Source of the DNA: Novosphingobium sp. PhB165
GTDB taxonomy: Bacteria; Pseudomonadota; Alphaproteobacteria; Sphingomonadales; Sphingomonadaceae
NCBI RefSeq assembly: GCF_004341845.1
Contig: NZ_SLVB01000004.1
Coordinates: 1-64,000, forward strand
DNA length: 64,000 nt
Direction: 5' to 3'
Positions 27,255 through 35,738 of this stretch are shown piece after piece; positions within the stretch are counted from its first letter, which is position 1; each line of letters starts with the position of its first letter. Both the position numbers and the translations under genes were made by a program. The notes below the pieces were generated by a model, which did no database searches, had not been told where the DNA came from, and worked only from the letters and a program-made list of their open reading frames with translations.

Positions 27255-28028
27255 TCACGGCGTGGCGATGCCGCGATCGGTGCCGCAAAGGTGATCCCAG
27301 AAGCGGAAATAGAGCCCGTAGTTGCAGCGATAGTGCTCGTGATGGCGATGGTGGTGACTCGCCGTGATCAGCCAGTGCCCCAGCCGCGAAGTGACGAGCC
27401 GGCGCGGGAACATTTCCCAACCCATGTGATTGGCGATTCCCATCACCGTCATGATCGTCAGCACCAGCCCCAGCATGCCGACGTGAATCGGCACGACGAA
27501 GACCAGTGCCGGGATGACTACCGCGCCGGTCACCGCTTCCAGCGGATGGAAGCTCATCGCCGCCCATGCCGTCGGCGGGCGGCTTGCATGGTGGACGGCA
27601 TGCATCAGCCGAAACACGCGCGGGCGGTGCATCCAGCGGTGAGTCCAGTAAAACCAGGTGTCGTGGAGGAAGAGGTAGACGAGCAGTGAAAGCGGCATCC
27701 ACCAGAGCGGAAAGGCGCGCGGATCGGTGTAGACCCGCGTCCATCCATGTGCCTGCCAGCCCCAGGCGGCCACGCCCGCCGGGATTCCGTAGATCGCGCT
27801 CGACAGCAGCGACCAGCGGATCTCGGCGCGAACCTGCCCCTGCATGCCCGAATAGAGTCCGGGCCGCACCCGCGCGGTGATCCACGCGAAGAGTCCCGAA
27901 GTACCGAGATAGCGCAGGCCAACGATCGCCGTCATGCTGACGGCAGACATGCAAAGCGCCCAAAGGCCGGGACCGGAAATCGCAGGCATTGAGGGCTTAT
28001 GCGCCGTCAGATCGATCGTGGCCAGCAC
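27255..28028 (-). CDS. Fatty acid hydroxylase / sterol desaturase family protein
   Basis: A 257-residue membrane diiron oxygenase. Histidine boxes are visible: HDTWFYWTHRWMH, HAVHH, and HHHRHHEHY near the C-terminus, with several hydrophobic helices. Substrates in this family include fatty acids, carotenoids and sterol-like lipids; carotenoid or lipid hydroxylation is plausible in a sphingomonad. The GTG at 28028 has GGGGAGGAG 12 bases before it; an ATG at 27989 lacks a clear site. It starts 19 bases after rlmH ends. Confidence 0.88.
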   Translation of the reverse strand: MLATIDLTAHKPSMPAISGPGLWALCMSAVSMTAIVGLRYLGTSGLFAWITARVRPGLYSGMQGQVRAEIRWSLLSSAIYGIPAGVAAWGWQAHGWTRVYTDPRAFPLWWMPLSLLVYLFLHDTWFYWTHRWMHRPRVFRLMHAVHHASRPPTAWAAMSFHPLEAVTGAVVIPALVFVVPIHVGMLGLVLTIMTVMGIANHMGWEMFPRRLVTSRLGHWLITASHHHRHHEHYRCNYGLYFRFWDHLCGTDRGIATP

Positions 28029-28047
28029 GCAACCGAAGCTCCTCCCC

Positions 28048-28473
28048 TCACCCGGACCGATGGTATGGATGCCCCGCCAGAATGGCGGTCGCCCGCCACA
28101 ACTGCTCGGCCAGCATCGCGCGGGCCAGCAGATGCGGCCAGGTCATCCGGCCGAAGCAGAGAAGATGGTCGGCCCGGGCGCGGGCCTCGTCGCCGTGGCC
28201 GTCCGCCGCGCCGATCAGGAAGCGGCACTCGCGCACGCCCTCATCGCGCCAGCGGCCGAGAAGTTCGGCGAATTCCTCGGAACTCATCACCTTGCCGCGT
28301 TCGTCCAGCAGGACTTCGCGGAAAGGCGTAAGCGAGGGCGGCGGCACTTTGCCGCCGGTATCGGGCAGTTCGGTGTGCCTGAAAGGCCAGGTGAGGCGCT
28401 TGGCATAGCGGTCAAGCAGCTCGGCCTCGGGCGAGCGGGCGATCTTGCCGCGGGCGATGATGTGGAGAAGCAT
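28048..28473 (-). CDS. rlmH: 23S rRNA (pseudouridine-1915-N3)-methyltransferase RlmH
   Basis: A 141-residue SPOUT methyltransferase. Motifs: FLIGAADGHGDE (about 84-95), FGRMTWPHLLARAMLAEQLWRA (about 107-128) and the C-terminal HPYHR ligand site. The ATG at 28473 is the family start MLLHIIARGK. It modifies the 23S rRNA of finished 70S ribosomes. It lies 128 bases behind rsfS on the same strand. Confidence 0.95.
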   Translation of the reverse strand: MLLHIIARGKIARSPEAELLDRYAKRLTWPFRHTELPDTGGKVPPPSLTPFREVLLDERGKVMSSEEFAELLGRWRDEGVRECRFLIGAADGHGDEARARADHLLCFGRMTWPHLLARAMLAEQLWRATAILAGHPYHRSG

Positions 28474-28601
28474 TCCTCCAGCATCGTCCCCCGGTGCGGA
28501 GCGCGCAAGCCCCGGTGGCGCATGGAGATGCGCCATCTTGCCGTTTCAGGGCCCGGCCACGCGTCGCGGCCGGGCTTATCCCATCAGGCCCTGTCTAAAC
28601 C

Positions 28602-29000
28602 TCAGGCGGCGCCGGAAGGACCGTCAAAGCCCCACATGCGTTCAAGGTTATAGAAGCTGCGCACTTCCGGGCGGAACAGGTGAATGACAACGCTGCCGGC
28701 GTCCACCAGCACCCAGTCCGCTGCGGGCAGACCTTCGATGCGGGCATGACCGAAGCCACCCTGTTTGAGTCGTTCGCCGAGTTTTTGTGCCATCGCCGCC
28801 ACCTGGCGGGTCGAACGGCCCGAAGCGATCACCATGAAATCGGCGATGCTCGACTTGCCTTCGAGGTCGATGGTGACAAGGTCCTGCGCCTGATCGTCGT
28901 CAAGGCTTTGCAGGACGAGGGCCAATTGCGGGTCGTCGGACTCGACAATGGCCGGGGGCTTGGCGCCGGTTTCGGCCGGCTGTATCTGTGCCTGTGGCAT
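28602..29000 (-). CDS. rsfS: Ribosome silencing factor RsfS
   Basis: A 132-residue Iojap/RsfS protein that binds ribosomal protein L14 and blocks subunit joining in stationary phase. The domain begins about residue 24 (LVLQSLDDDQAQDLVTIDL) with IADFMVIASGRSTRQVAA and WVLVDAGSVVIHLFRPEVRSFYNLERMW near the end. The first 20 residues are an unconserved extension. It is placed as usual after nadD and before rlmH. Confidence 0.95.
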   Translation of the reverse strand: MPQAQIQPAETGAKPPAIVESDDPQLALVLQSLDDDQAQDLVTIDLEGKSSIADFMVIASGRSTRQVAAMAQKLGERLKQGGFGHARIEGLPAADWVLVDAGSVVIHLFRPEVRSFYNLERMWGFDGPSGAA

Positions 29001-29113
29001 CTAGTGGGGTACTGCTCCTTTCTCACGACCGTCAGGGCAGGATCCGGGGATCCTGCCACCTTCGATCTCACTTTCGATATGCGGACGTGCGAAAGAAAGG
29101 CAAAATGCCCCAC

Positions 29114-29788
29114 TCACGCTGCATGTCCGGGGATACGGTGGTGCGTGACACCATCCCGAAGAAAGCCGGCGCGCGAAAGTCTTTCCATGGACTTTCGGTC
29201 CCACTCCGGATCGGCCTGGCGGATCGCCGTGGCCGACCGCTCATCGGGGTCGAATCGCAATGTCACCAGCGCGGGTGCGCTCCACCTTTCCGGACTGCGA
29301 AGACTGTGCTGGGGCCTCCGGAATCTCCCCAACCAGGCCATCGCGGGGCTCGCGAAGGCAGAGCCATCATACCCCGGACGGGCAATTACCGCAATCGGCA
29401 TGAGTCTCGCGATGGCGCGCCAGTCTTTCCACTGGTGGAACTGGGCCAGATTATCGGCCCCCATCAACCACACGAAGCGCCGCCGGGGGTAGCGCCGCAG
29501 CAGTGCGCGCAGGCTGTCGACCGTGTAGCGGGTGCCCAGTTCGCGCTCGATCGCGGTCGCCCGGATTCGCGTCCGGCGCGCCTGCTTCGCTGCCGAGGCG
29601 ACGCGGGCGGCAAGCGGTGCCATGCCGGCCTTGGGCTTGAGCGGATTGCCGGGAGAGACCAGCCACCAGACCTCGTCGAGCCCCAGCGCCTCGGCTGCAA
29701 AAAGGCTGATCCGCCGGTGCCCGCCATGCGCCGGATTGAAGCTGCCGCCCAGCAGCCCGGTAACGGGGCCGACGCGCCGATGGGACAC
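29114..29788 (-). CDS. nadD: Nicotinate-nucleotide adenylyltransferase NadD
   Basis: About 224 residues from a GTG at 29788. It makes nicotinate adenine dinucleotide in NAD synthesis. The nucleotidyltransferase motif GGSFNPAHGGHRRIS opens the protein, with WLVSPGNPLK, the ISSTAIR-type RATAIERELGTRYTVDSL and GADNLAQFHQW downstream. A start at 29845 would overlap proA by 37 bases; the GTG leaves a 20-base gap, which I prefer. Next genes are rsfS and rlmH. Confidence 0.92.
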   Translation of the reverse strand: MSHRRVGPVTGLLGGSFNPAHGGHRRISLFAAEALGLDEVWWLVSPGNPLKPKAGMAPLAARVASAAKQARRTRIRATAIERELGTRYTVDSLRALLRRYPRRRFVWLMGADNLAQFHQWKDWRAIARLMPIAVIARPGYDGSAFASPAMAWLGRFRRPQHSLRSPERWSAPALVTLRFDPDERSATAIRQADPEWDRKSMERLSRAGFLRDGVTHHRIPGHAA

Positions 29789-29808
29789 CTCGGTCGAGAA
29801 AATGCTGC

Positions 29809-31098
29809 TCAGGGCCGGGCCTGCCCGGTGCCGCGCACGACCCACTTGTATGTCGTCAGCCCTTCAAGCGCGACCGGCCCGCGTGCGTGAAGACGGCCGG
29901 TGGCAATGCCGATCTCGGCGCCGAGCCCGAATTCGCCGCCATCGGCAAACTGGCTCGATGCGTTGACCATGACGATGGCGCTGTCCACTTCCGCCAGGAA
30001 GCGCTCCGCCGCCGCAGCATCCTCGGTGACGATCACGTCGGTGTGATGCGACGAATGCGCGGCAATATGCTCGAGCGCGGCATCGAGGCCGTCCACCACT
30101 GCGACCGAAAGGACCGCATCGAGGTACTCGGTATCCCAATCCTCGTCGCTCGCCGGGAGAATGCGCGGATCGAGTGCCTGCGCACGGGCATCGCCGCGCA
30201 ATTCGCAGCCTGCGTCAAGCAGCTTGCGCACTACCGCGCCCGAAGCGGAGAACTGCGTATCGAGCAGCAGCGTCTCCATCGCGCCGCAAATGCCGGTGCG
30301 GCGCATCTTGGCATTGAGCGCAAGGCCCACCGCCATCTCCGGATCGGCGGCGGCGTGGATATAAGTGTGGCAGATGCCGTCGAGGTGCGCGAGCACCGGT
30401 ACCCGCGCATCGGCCTGAACGCGCGCGACAAGGCTCTTGCCCCCGCGCGGCACGATCATGTCGATCAGCCCGGCTGCCGTCAGCATGGCGCCGACCGCCG
30501 CGCGGTCCTGCGTGGGCATGAGCTGAATCGCCGCTTCGGGCATGCCCGCCGCGACAAGGCCTGACGTCATGGCGTCAAGGATCGCCCGGTTCGAATGAAG
30601 TGCTTCGGTGCCCCCGCGCAGCAGCGCCGCATTGCCCGAACGCAAGCAGAGCGCGGCGGCATCGGCGGTGACGTTGGGACGGCTTTCGTAAATGATGCCG
30701 ATCAGCCCGATCGGAATGCGCACGCGCGAAAGCTTGAGGCCGTTGGGACGCTCGCTCGTCGAAATCACTTCGCCGACCGGATCGGCGAGCCCCGCCACTT
30801 GCTCCACGGCATCGGCGATACCGGCAAGCCTTGCGGAATCGAGCCGCAGACGGTCGAGCATCGCGCCGGTCAGGCCCTTGGCCTCCCCGGCGGCAACATC
30901 GATCGCATTGGCGGAAAGAATCGCTGGCGCGGCGCCGCGCAGTGCGGAAGCGGCGGCGCGCAGGGCGTCTGCCTTCTGCGCATCGCTCATCTTCGCAAGG
31001 TCGCGCTGGGCGGCGCGGCCTGCGTGGGCCAACCGGGCGACAAGCGCCTCGGGAGCCTCGACAACCTCTTGGGCGGCAAGCGTGGTCTGCTCGGTCAT
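29809..31098 (-). CDS. proA: Glutamate-5-semialdehyde dehydrogenase ProA
   Basis: A 429-residue NADPH-dependent enzyme of proline synthesis, reducing gamma-glutamyl phosphate. The catalytic cysteine is in MRRTGICGAMETLL (residues about 263-276); other blocks seen are GVIYESRPNVTADAA-like IGIIYESRPNVTADAA and PRGGKSLVARVQ. Its partner proB is not in the window. It heads the proA-nadD-rsfS-rlmH run on the minus strand. Confidence 0.95.
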   Translation of the reverse strand: MTEQTTLAAQEVVEAPEALVARLAHAGRAAQRDLAKMSDAQKADALRAAASALRGAAPAILSANAIDVAAGEAKGLTGAMLDRLRLDSARLAGIADAVEQVAGLADPVGEVISTSERPNGLKLSRVRIPIGLIGIIYESRPNVTADAAALCLRSGNAALLRGGTEALHSNRAILDAMTSGLVAAGMPEAAIQLMPTQDRAAVGAMLTAAGLIDMIVPRGGKSLVARVQADARVPVLAHLDGICHTYIHAAADPEMAVGLALNAKMRRTGICGAMETLLLDTQFSASGAVVRKLLDAGCELRGDARAQALDPRILPASDEDWDTEYLDAVLSVAVVDGLDAALEHIAAHSSHHTDVIVTEDAAAAERFLAEVDSAIVMVNASSQFADGGEFGLGAEIGIATGRLHARGPVALEGLTTYKWVVRGTGQARP

Positions 31099-31425
31099 GG
31101 AGGCGGCGTAGCACCGTTGCGCGAACCTGTCACCGATGCGGCCGACCGATGCATGTCATGCAATCGTCGCCTGTCAGTCATCCACAGGGAAATTTTGCGA
31201 ATCTCTGGTACTTTTGCGCGAATTCAACAGGATAGAGCCGCGAATCGAGGTTAATTCTGGAAAACGGTTTGCCGCAAATGCGCAACCGTTCCCTCAATTC
31301 ATCGCAACCGCGGTCCGTCTCATCCCGTTTTTGCAACCATTCGGGGCGAGTCGATTCGCCTTTGCCCCCCTCCCCTGCTAGCCCGCCGCCCGGGGTCAAG
31401 AACAAGCTTTCCAAGCGGGGTCGTT
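31099..31425. other. Divergent promoter region between proA and the M23 peptidase gene
   Basis: A 327-base non-coding region between divergent genes, more AT-rich than its surroundings in 31180-31330. TCATCCACA at 31178-31186 differs by one base from the DnaA box TTATCCACA, which may be chance. No confident promoter hexamers or small RNA are visible. Confidence 0.45.
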
Positions 31426-32562
31426 TTGAAGTTCATCTCTGCCGAGACCCTCAAATCGCGTCTCCAGGCGGCTTTTCCCGAACGCGAATTCATCATGCGC
31501 TCGCAGGGACAGGTCCGCTTCATCCGCATTTCGTCGAGAATGCAGAAAGTGGCCGCTGGCGCCTGCGCCACGCTGCTGGGCGCTTGGTGCGTGTCGATGG
31601 GCGCGGTCGCCGTCTCGCAGTTCAGCTCGACCAGCGAGCATGCCATGCTGCGCATGCGCGAAGCCAATGTCGCCACTGCCGAGAGCCGCGTACAGCAGTA
31701 TCGCAATAATCTCGACGGCACCGTGGCCGATCTTGCGCGCCGCCAGAAGTTCATCGAGACCATGGTCGAAGCGCACATCGGCGATCTGCCGGAAGACGCC
31801 AAGCCCGGCGAAACCGGGGCCGACAGCAGCGCCGAAACCGCCGGAACCGTCAAGAAAGTCAGCGTCGCGGTGCCCGAGGCCGGCAAGCTCGCCGGGGTGG
31901 AAGCCGAACAGCTCGCCTTCGTTGAACGCCTGACCCGTTATGCCGACCGCCGCGCCGCCTCTACCGCCGACACGATCCGCAAGCTCGGACTCAATCCCAA
32001 CTCTATCGCTGCCGGCAATCGCGGCGGCGAGGGTGGCCCGCTCGAAAAGCTCTCCACGGCGGCCGATGGTTCGATCGACCCGCGCTTCCAGCGTCTTGGC
32101 CAGAGCCTTGCCCGCATGGACGCGCTGGAAAACGGCCTCGCCTCGATCCCGCAGGTCAGCCCCGCGCACGTCGCTTACGTTTCCTCCAGCTTCGGTTACC
32201 GCGCAGACCCCTTCACCGGCGGCGCTGCGTTCCACGCCGGACTCGACTTCCCCGGCCCGATGGGTTCGCCGATCTACGCCGCCGCCAAAGGCCGCGTGAC
32301 TTTCGTCGGCCAGCGCCAGGGTTACGGCAACTGTGTAGAGATCAGCCACGGCAATGGTTTGATGACTCGTTACGGCCATCTTTCGGGCTTTAGCGTCCAT
32401 CCCGGCCAACTCGTCGACGGCGGTACCCGCATCGCCGCAATGGGCTCGACCGGCCGCTCCACGGGCCCCCACCTCCACTTCGAGGTGCGAATCAACAACC
32501 GGCCCGTCAATCCGCGCACCTTCCTAGAGGCCGCCCGAAATGTTCAGCAAGAAGCCCGATAA
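31426..32562 (+). CDS. M23 family peptidoglycan endopeptidase paired with bactofilin
   Basis: A 378-residue periplasmic metallopeptidase from a TTG start (MKFISAETLK). One transmembrane anchor (about 43-63) follows a basic cytoplasmic segment, then a coiled-coil region (about 65-115) and a C-terminal LytM domain with full zinc ligands: FHAGLDF, HGNGLMTRYGHLS and HLHFEVR. It should cut peptide cross-links. It overlaps the bactofilin gene by 23 bases, the classic M23-bactofilin pair in which the scaffold places the hydrolase for cell-shape control. Confidence 0.92.
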   Translation: MKFISAETLKSRLQAAFPEREFIMRSQGQVRFIRISSRMQKVAAGACATLLGAWCVSMGAVAVSQFSSTSEHAMLRMREANVATAESRVQQYRNNLDGTVADLARRQKFIETMVEAHIGDLPEDAKPGETGADSSAETAGTVKKVSVAVPEAGKLAGVEAEQLAFVERLTRYADRRAASTADTIRKLGLNPNSIAAGNRGGEGGPLEKLSTAADGSIDPRFQRLGQSLARMDALENGLASIPQVSPAHVAYVSSSFGYRADPFTGGAAFHAGLDFPGPMGSPIYAAAKGRVTFVGQRQGYGNCVEISHGNGLMTRYGHLSGFSVHPGQLVDGGTRIAAMGSTGRSTGPHLHFEVRINNRPVNPRTFLEAARNVQQEAR

Positions 32563-32977
32563 CGCTATGGCCAAGACCTTTTCCAGCACAACTGCCCGCA
32601 CCGGCTCCACGAGCTTTTCGGTGCTCGGCACCGATACTGCCATTACCGGCAACATCGTGGCTTCTGTCGATCTCCATATCGACGGCCGCGTTACCGGTGA
32701 CATTTCCTGCAAATCGCTCGTCCAGGGCGATGCCAGCGAGATCGCGGGCGCGATCAGCGCCGAGACCGTGCGCATTGCCGGTTTCGTGCGGGGCAGCATC
32801 TCCGCACGCGAAGTCGTGATCCTGCGCACCGCGCGCATTGAGGGCGACGTTTCCTACGACGCGCTCACCATCGAACAGGGCGCCCGCCTCGAAGGCCGGC
32901 TCAACCCGAACGGCGGGCAGATTCCGCCTGCCATCGCCCAGCTCACTGACGAGAGCGAGCTGGTTCCGGCGGAGTGA
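32540..32977 (+). CDS. Bactofilin family cytoskeletal protein
   Basis: A 145-residue polymerising beta-helix scaffold. The core (about 27-125) shows the repeated turn pattern TAITGNIVAS, DGRVTGDISC, EIAGAISAE, GSISAREVVI and EGDVSYDAL of the DUF583 domain, flanked by disordered ends. The ATG at 32540 sits inside the end of the M23 gene, so the two are translationally coupled. Bactofilins guide local peptidoglycan growth, stalk formation or shape. Confidence 0.93.
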   Translation: MFSKKPDNAMAKTFSSTTARTGSTSFSVLGTDTAITGNIVASVDLHIDGRVTGDISCKSLVQGDASEIAGAISAETVRIAGFVRGSISAREVVILRTARIEGDVSYDALTIEQGARLEGRLNPNGGQIPPAIAQLTDESELVPAE

Positions 32978-33096
32978 TATTCGGCGTTTGAGTGGGGGCA
33001 TGGGTTCAGACCGGTTCATTGCCCTTCCTCTGCGAAAAGCCCCGTCATTCCCCCGAGCGTTCGTTCATCACCGCGCGCGTGGTGGAGCAACTCAGA

Positions 33097-33180
33097 CGTC
33101 GCCCCCGCGAAGGCGGGGGCCCCGCTGCCTTTTCGCTACCTCGTAAGAAAAGCGGGGTCCCCGCCTTCGCGGGGACGACG
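33097..33180. repeat. REP-like double hairpin, copy 1
   Basis: Two 30-base arms (33097-33126 and 33151-33180) are inverted copies of one another with two differences, around a 24-base spacer. Each arm also folds on itself (CCCCGC ... GCGGGG around GAAG). A second copy at 39230-39313 matches it almost base for base, including the spacer. It follows the bactofilin gene in an intergenic region. Confidence 0.85.
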
Positions 33181-33242
33181 AGGTTTGATTTTGCAATCTG
33201 GCGTAGGCCTACGCCCGGCATATCCCTCCACCACCCGCACAA

Positions 33243-33285
33243 ACAAAAAGCCCCGTGACGAACGCATCGTCACGGGGCTTTTTGT
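33243..33285. terminator. Bidirectional intrinsic terminator
   Basis: Perfect 19-base arms (33243-33261 and 33267-33285) with a 5-base loop; A-run and T-run at the ends serve both strands. It lies between bactofilin on the plus strand and trcR on the minus strand. Confidence 0.92.
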
Positions 33286-33314
33286 ATTTCTTCGCGTGGA
33301 AGGCGAAGGGACGA

Positions 33315-34022
33315 TTATTCGCCCTGATCCCCCGCAGCCTCGGCAGCGCGCTTGGCCTGGAGCCAGGCGGCCACTTCGGCTTCCTGCGCGGCTTCCGAAG
33401 CGGCGCGCGAGGCGGCTTCGCGTTCGGCGCGCAGTTCCTCGATCAGCGCTTCGCGATCGTCGACCAGACGCTCATCGCTCAGGCCGTCGTCCTCGATGCC
33501 AGCCTTCTTGGCGGCCTTGAAGACGATGAAATCGAGTTCACGCTGCGAGCACAGGCCCAGCGTGACCGGATCCTTCGGCGTGATGTTGGCGATGTTCCAG
33601 TGCGAACGATCGCGGATCGCGGCGATGGTGTTGCGCGTGGTGCCGATCAGCTTGCCGATCTGCGCGTCCGAAACCTCGGGGTGATTGCGCAGAATCCACG
33701 CAATACCGTCGGGCTTGTCCTGACGCTTCGAGACCGGGGTGTAACGCGGGCCCTTGGTACGGCTCACGGTTACCGGGGCGCGGTGCATCCTGAGCTTGTA
33801 CTCGGGATTTGCCTGACCCTTCTCGATCTCTTCCATGGTCAGCTCTCCCGAGCGGACCGGATCGCGGCCGGTATACTTGGCGGATGCCAGATCGTCGGCC
33901 ATCGCCTGCACTTCGAGCATGTGCAGGCCGCAGAACTCGGCAATCTGCTCAAAGGTCAACGCTGTCGTGTCGACCAGCCACGAGGCGGTCGCGTGCGGCA
34001 TCAGCGGAGTGGGCTGGCTCAT
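33315..34022 (-). CDS. trcR: Cell cycle transcriptional regulator TrcR (DUF1013)
   Basis: A 235-residue DUF1013 protein, specific to alphaproteobacteria and described as an RNA-polymerase-associated regulator of cell-cycle genes. It opens with a helix-turn-helix-like LTFEQIAEFCGLHMLEVQAM (23-42); the second conserved half includes GIAWILRNHPEVSDAQIGKL and GTTRNTIAAIRDRSHWN (about 107-145), again helix-turn-helix-like; the last 50 residues are a charged alanine-rich helix. The long leader before it (34023-34262) should hold its promoter. Confidence 0.9.
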   Translation of the reverse strand: MSQPTPLMPHATASWLVDTTALTFEQIAEFCGLHMLEVQAMADDLASAKYTGRDPVRSGELTMEEIEKGQANPEYKLRMHRAPVTVSRTKGPRYTPVSKRQDKPDGIAWILRNHPEVSDAQIGKLIGTTRNTIAAIRDRSHWNIANITPKDPVTLGLCSQRELDFIVFKAAKKAGIEDDGLSDERLVDDREALIEELRAEREAASRAASEAAQEAEVAAWLQAKRAAEAAGDQGE

Positions 34023-34262
34023 GTCTCTATCTCCGGCGGAAACAATAAGGGCCGCCCCTTCGCGGAGCGGCCGTACGGCTCCGATTTAGGGAAACTTTGC
34101 GGCTTCGGCAAGCACAAGCCTTGATTTTGGCAATTCCATCCTGCGTGATTTTGAAACGACTTGGCAAAACCATCAGGGGGACGAGTCTGGATTTGCTCAA
34201 CCGCGTCACGAAACTACGTGGCAGCGCATCTTCCGAACGCGACTTGCGGACGGCAGCCCGGG

Positions 34263-35264
34263 TCAGATCTCCAGCACGATCTTGCCGACATGATCGCCCG
34301 CCTCCATCCGCGCATGGGCCGCAGCGGCCTCTGCCAGCGGGAAGCAGGCATCCATCACCGGGCGCAGTTCGCCGTCCTCGACCAGCGGCCAGGCATTGGC
34401 GAGAATTTCCTGCGCCAACAGTCCCTTGAACGCATCCGAGCGCGGGCGCAGGGTCGATCCGGTGAGGGTGTAGCGACGGGTCATGACCACGGCCATGTTG
34501 ATTTCGGCCCGGGTGCCGCCCTGCACCGCGATCGTCACATGCCGGCCGTCTACAGCGAGGCACTTCAGATTGCGCGCGACATAGTCGCCGCCCACCATGT
34601 CCAGAACGAGGTCGACACCCTTGCCATCGGTGATTCGCGCCACTTCCTCGACGAAATCGCTGGTCTTGTAGTCGATCGCATGGGCCGCGCCGATCTCCAG
34701 CGCGCGAGCGCACTTTTCGGGCGATCCACAGGTCACGATTACCGTCAGCCCGAAATGCCGGCCGAGCATGGCCGCCATCGTGCCGATCCCGCTGGTGCCG
34801 CCGTGGACCAGCATCGTCTCGCCATCGCGGGCATAGCCCCGCTCGAACACGTTGTGCCAGACGGTGAAAAGCGTCTCGGGAAGCGCCGCTGCTTCATCCA
34901 GCCCAAGGCCTTCGGGCACCGGCAGGCAATGCACCGCCTTGGCCAGGCAATATTCGGCATAGCCGCCGCCACTGACGAGCGCGCAGACCGACTGGCCGGG
35001 CAAAAACTCGGTCACCCCCTGCCCCAGCGCGGCGACCTGCCCCGAGATTTCGAGGCCGGGAATCGGCGAGGCGCCCGGCGGCGGCGGGTATTTGCCCTGA
35101 CGCTGTACCACATCGGGGCGGTTAACGCCCGCATAGGCAACCTTGACCAGAACTTCGCCCGGCCCCGGCACGGGAACCGGCAAAGTGACGGGCTTGAGCA
35201 CATCAGGACCACCCGGCGCATCGAAGCCGATCGCGGTCATCTGTTTCACTGCGTTAACTAACAT
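34263..35264 (-). CDS. NAD(P)H-quinone oxidoreductase, zinc-free MDR family
   Basis: About 333 residues. The protein matches quinone oxidoreductases of the PIG3/TP53I3 type: GVNRPDVVQRQGKYPPPPG near 45-63, PGLEISGQVAALG, the VFERGYARDGETMLVHGGTSGIGTMA stretch with the nucleotide-binding GGTSGIG, and the terminal LEDGELRP-like region. No zinc-binding cysteines are seen, as expected. It reduces quinones or enone compounds with NADPH. The ATG at 35264 has AGGA before it; 35270 and 35240 are alternatives. Confidence 0.88.
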   Translation of the reverse strand: MLVNAVKQMTAIGFDAPGGPDVLKPVTLPVPVPGPGEVLVKVAYAGVNRPDVVQRQGKYPPPPGASPIPGLEISGQVAALGQGVTEFLPGQSVCALVSGGGYAEYCLAKAVHCLPVPEGLGLDEAAALPETLFTVWHNVFERGYARDGETMLVHGGTSGIGTMAAMLGRHFGLTVIVTCGSPEKCARALEIGAAHAIDYKTSDFVEEVARITDGKGVDLVLDMVGGDYVARNLKCLAVDGRHVTIAVQGGTRAEINMAVVMTRRYTLTGSTLRPRSDAFKGLLAQEILANAWPLVEDGELRPVMDACFPLAEAAAAHARMEAGDHVGKIVLEI

Positions 35265-35353
35265 AGGCATCCTGTTGCCACAGACCCACTATACAAGGGA
35301 ACATGTTTTGAGACCATTGACAGCAAGCATCTCCGGTCCGATGCTGCAATGCA

Positions 35354-35572
35354 ATGGACGATGATGATCGACCGCGGCGGCGGTCGCCCGAGGTAGAACT
35401 CGGAGCCGCCAGCCTTCTCGCCAGCGAAAGCCTGGAGCGCTATTCGCTGGACGAACTCGGCGCACGCATCGCCCTCCTCGAAGCAGAAATCGAACGGATC
35501 CGCGCGCATCGCCGCGCGGCCCAGGCACACATGCTCGCGGCCGATGCCCTGTTCAGGCCCAAGACGCCATGA
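35354..35572 (+). CDS. DUF1192 family small protein
   Basis: A 72-residue protein: a short acidic/basic N-terminus (MDDDDRPRRR) and the DUF1192 helix SLERYSLDELGARIALLEAEIERI, then arginine- and alanine-rich end. It is a predicted coiled coil of unknown role, common as a tiny gene in alphaproteobacteria. It precedes clpA by 166 bases. Confidence 0.8.
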   Translation: MDDDDRPRRRSPEVELGAASLLASESLERYSLDELGARIALLEAEIERIRAHRRAAQAHMLAADALFRPKTP

Positions 35573-35738
35573 CGGGCGCGAGCTTCACCCCTCGCCCCGG
35601 CGAACATCTCGCAACCGTCGCGAGCATGCCTATATGGAGCAGGAAACCCGAAACCGAACATTCCTTATCTTGCCTCAAGCTCCTCCGCCCCAAGCTTTCC
35701 CCCAAGGAGAGTCCCACTCCCACATGAAAGTTTCCTAG

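Noticed and set aside
31178-31186. One-mismatch DnaA box upstream of the M23 gene
   Set aside because: A single 9-mer with one error is expected by chance in 64 kb; no cluster of boxes or AT-rich unwinding element was seen, so no oriC call is made.
33243-33285. Considered as a third REP copy
   Set aside because: It is a perfect 19-bp hairpin with flanking A/T runs and no REP core; it fits an ordinary terminator.
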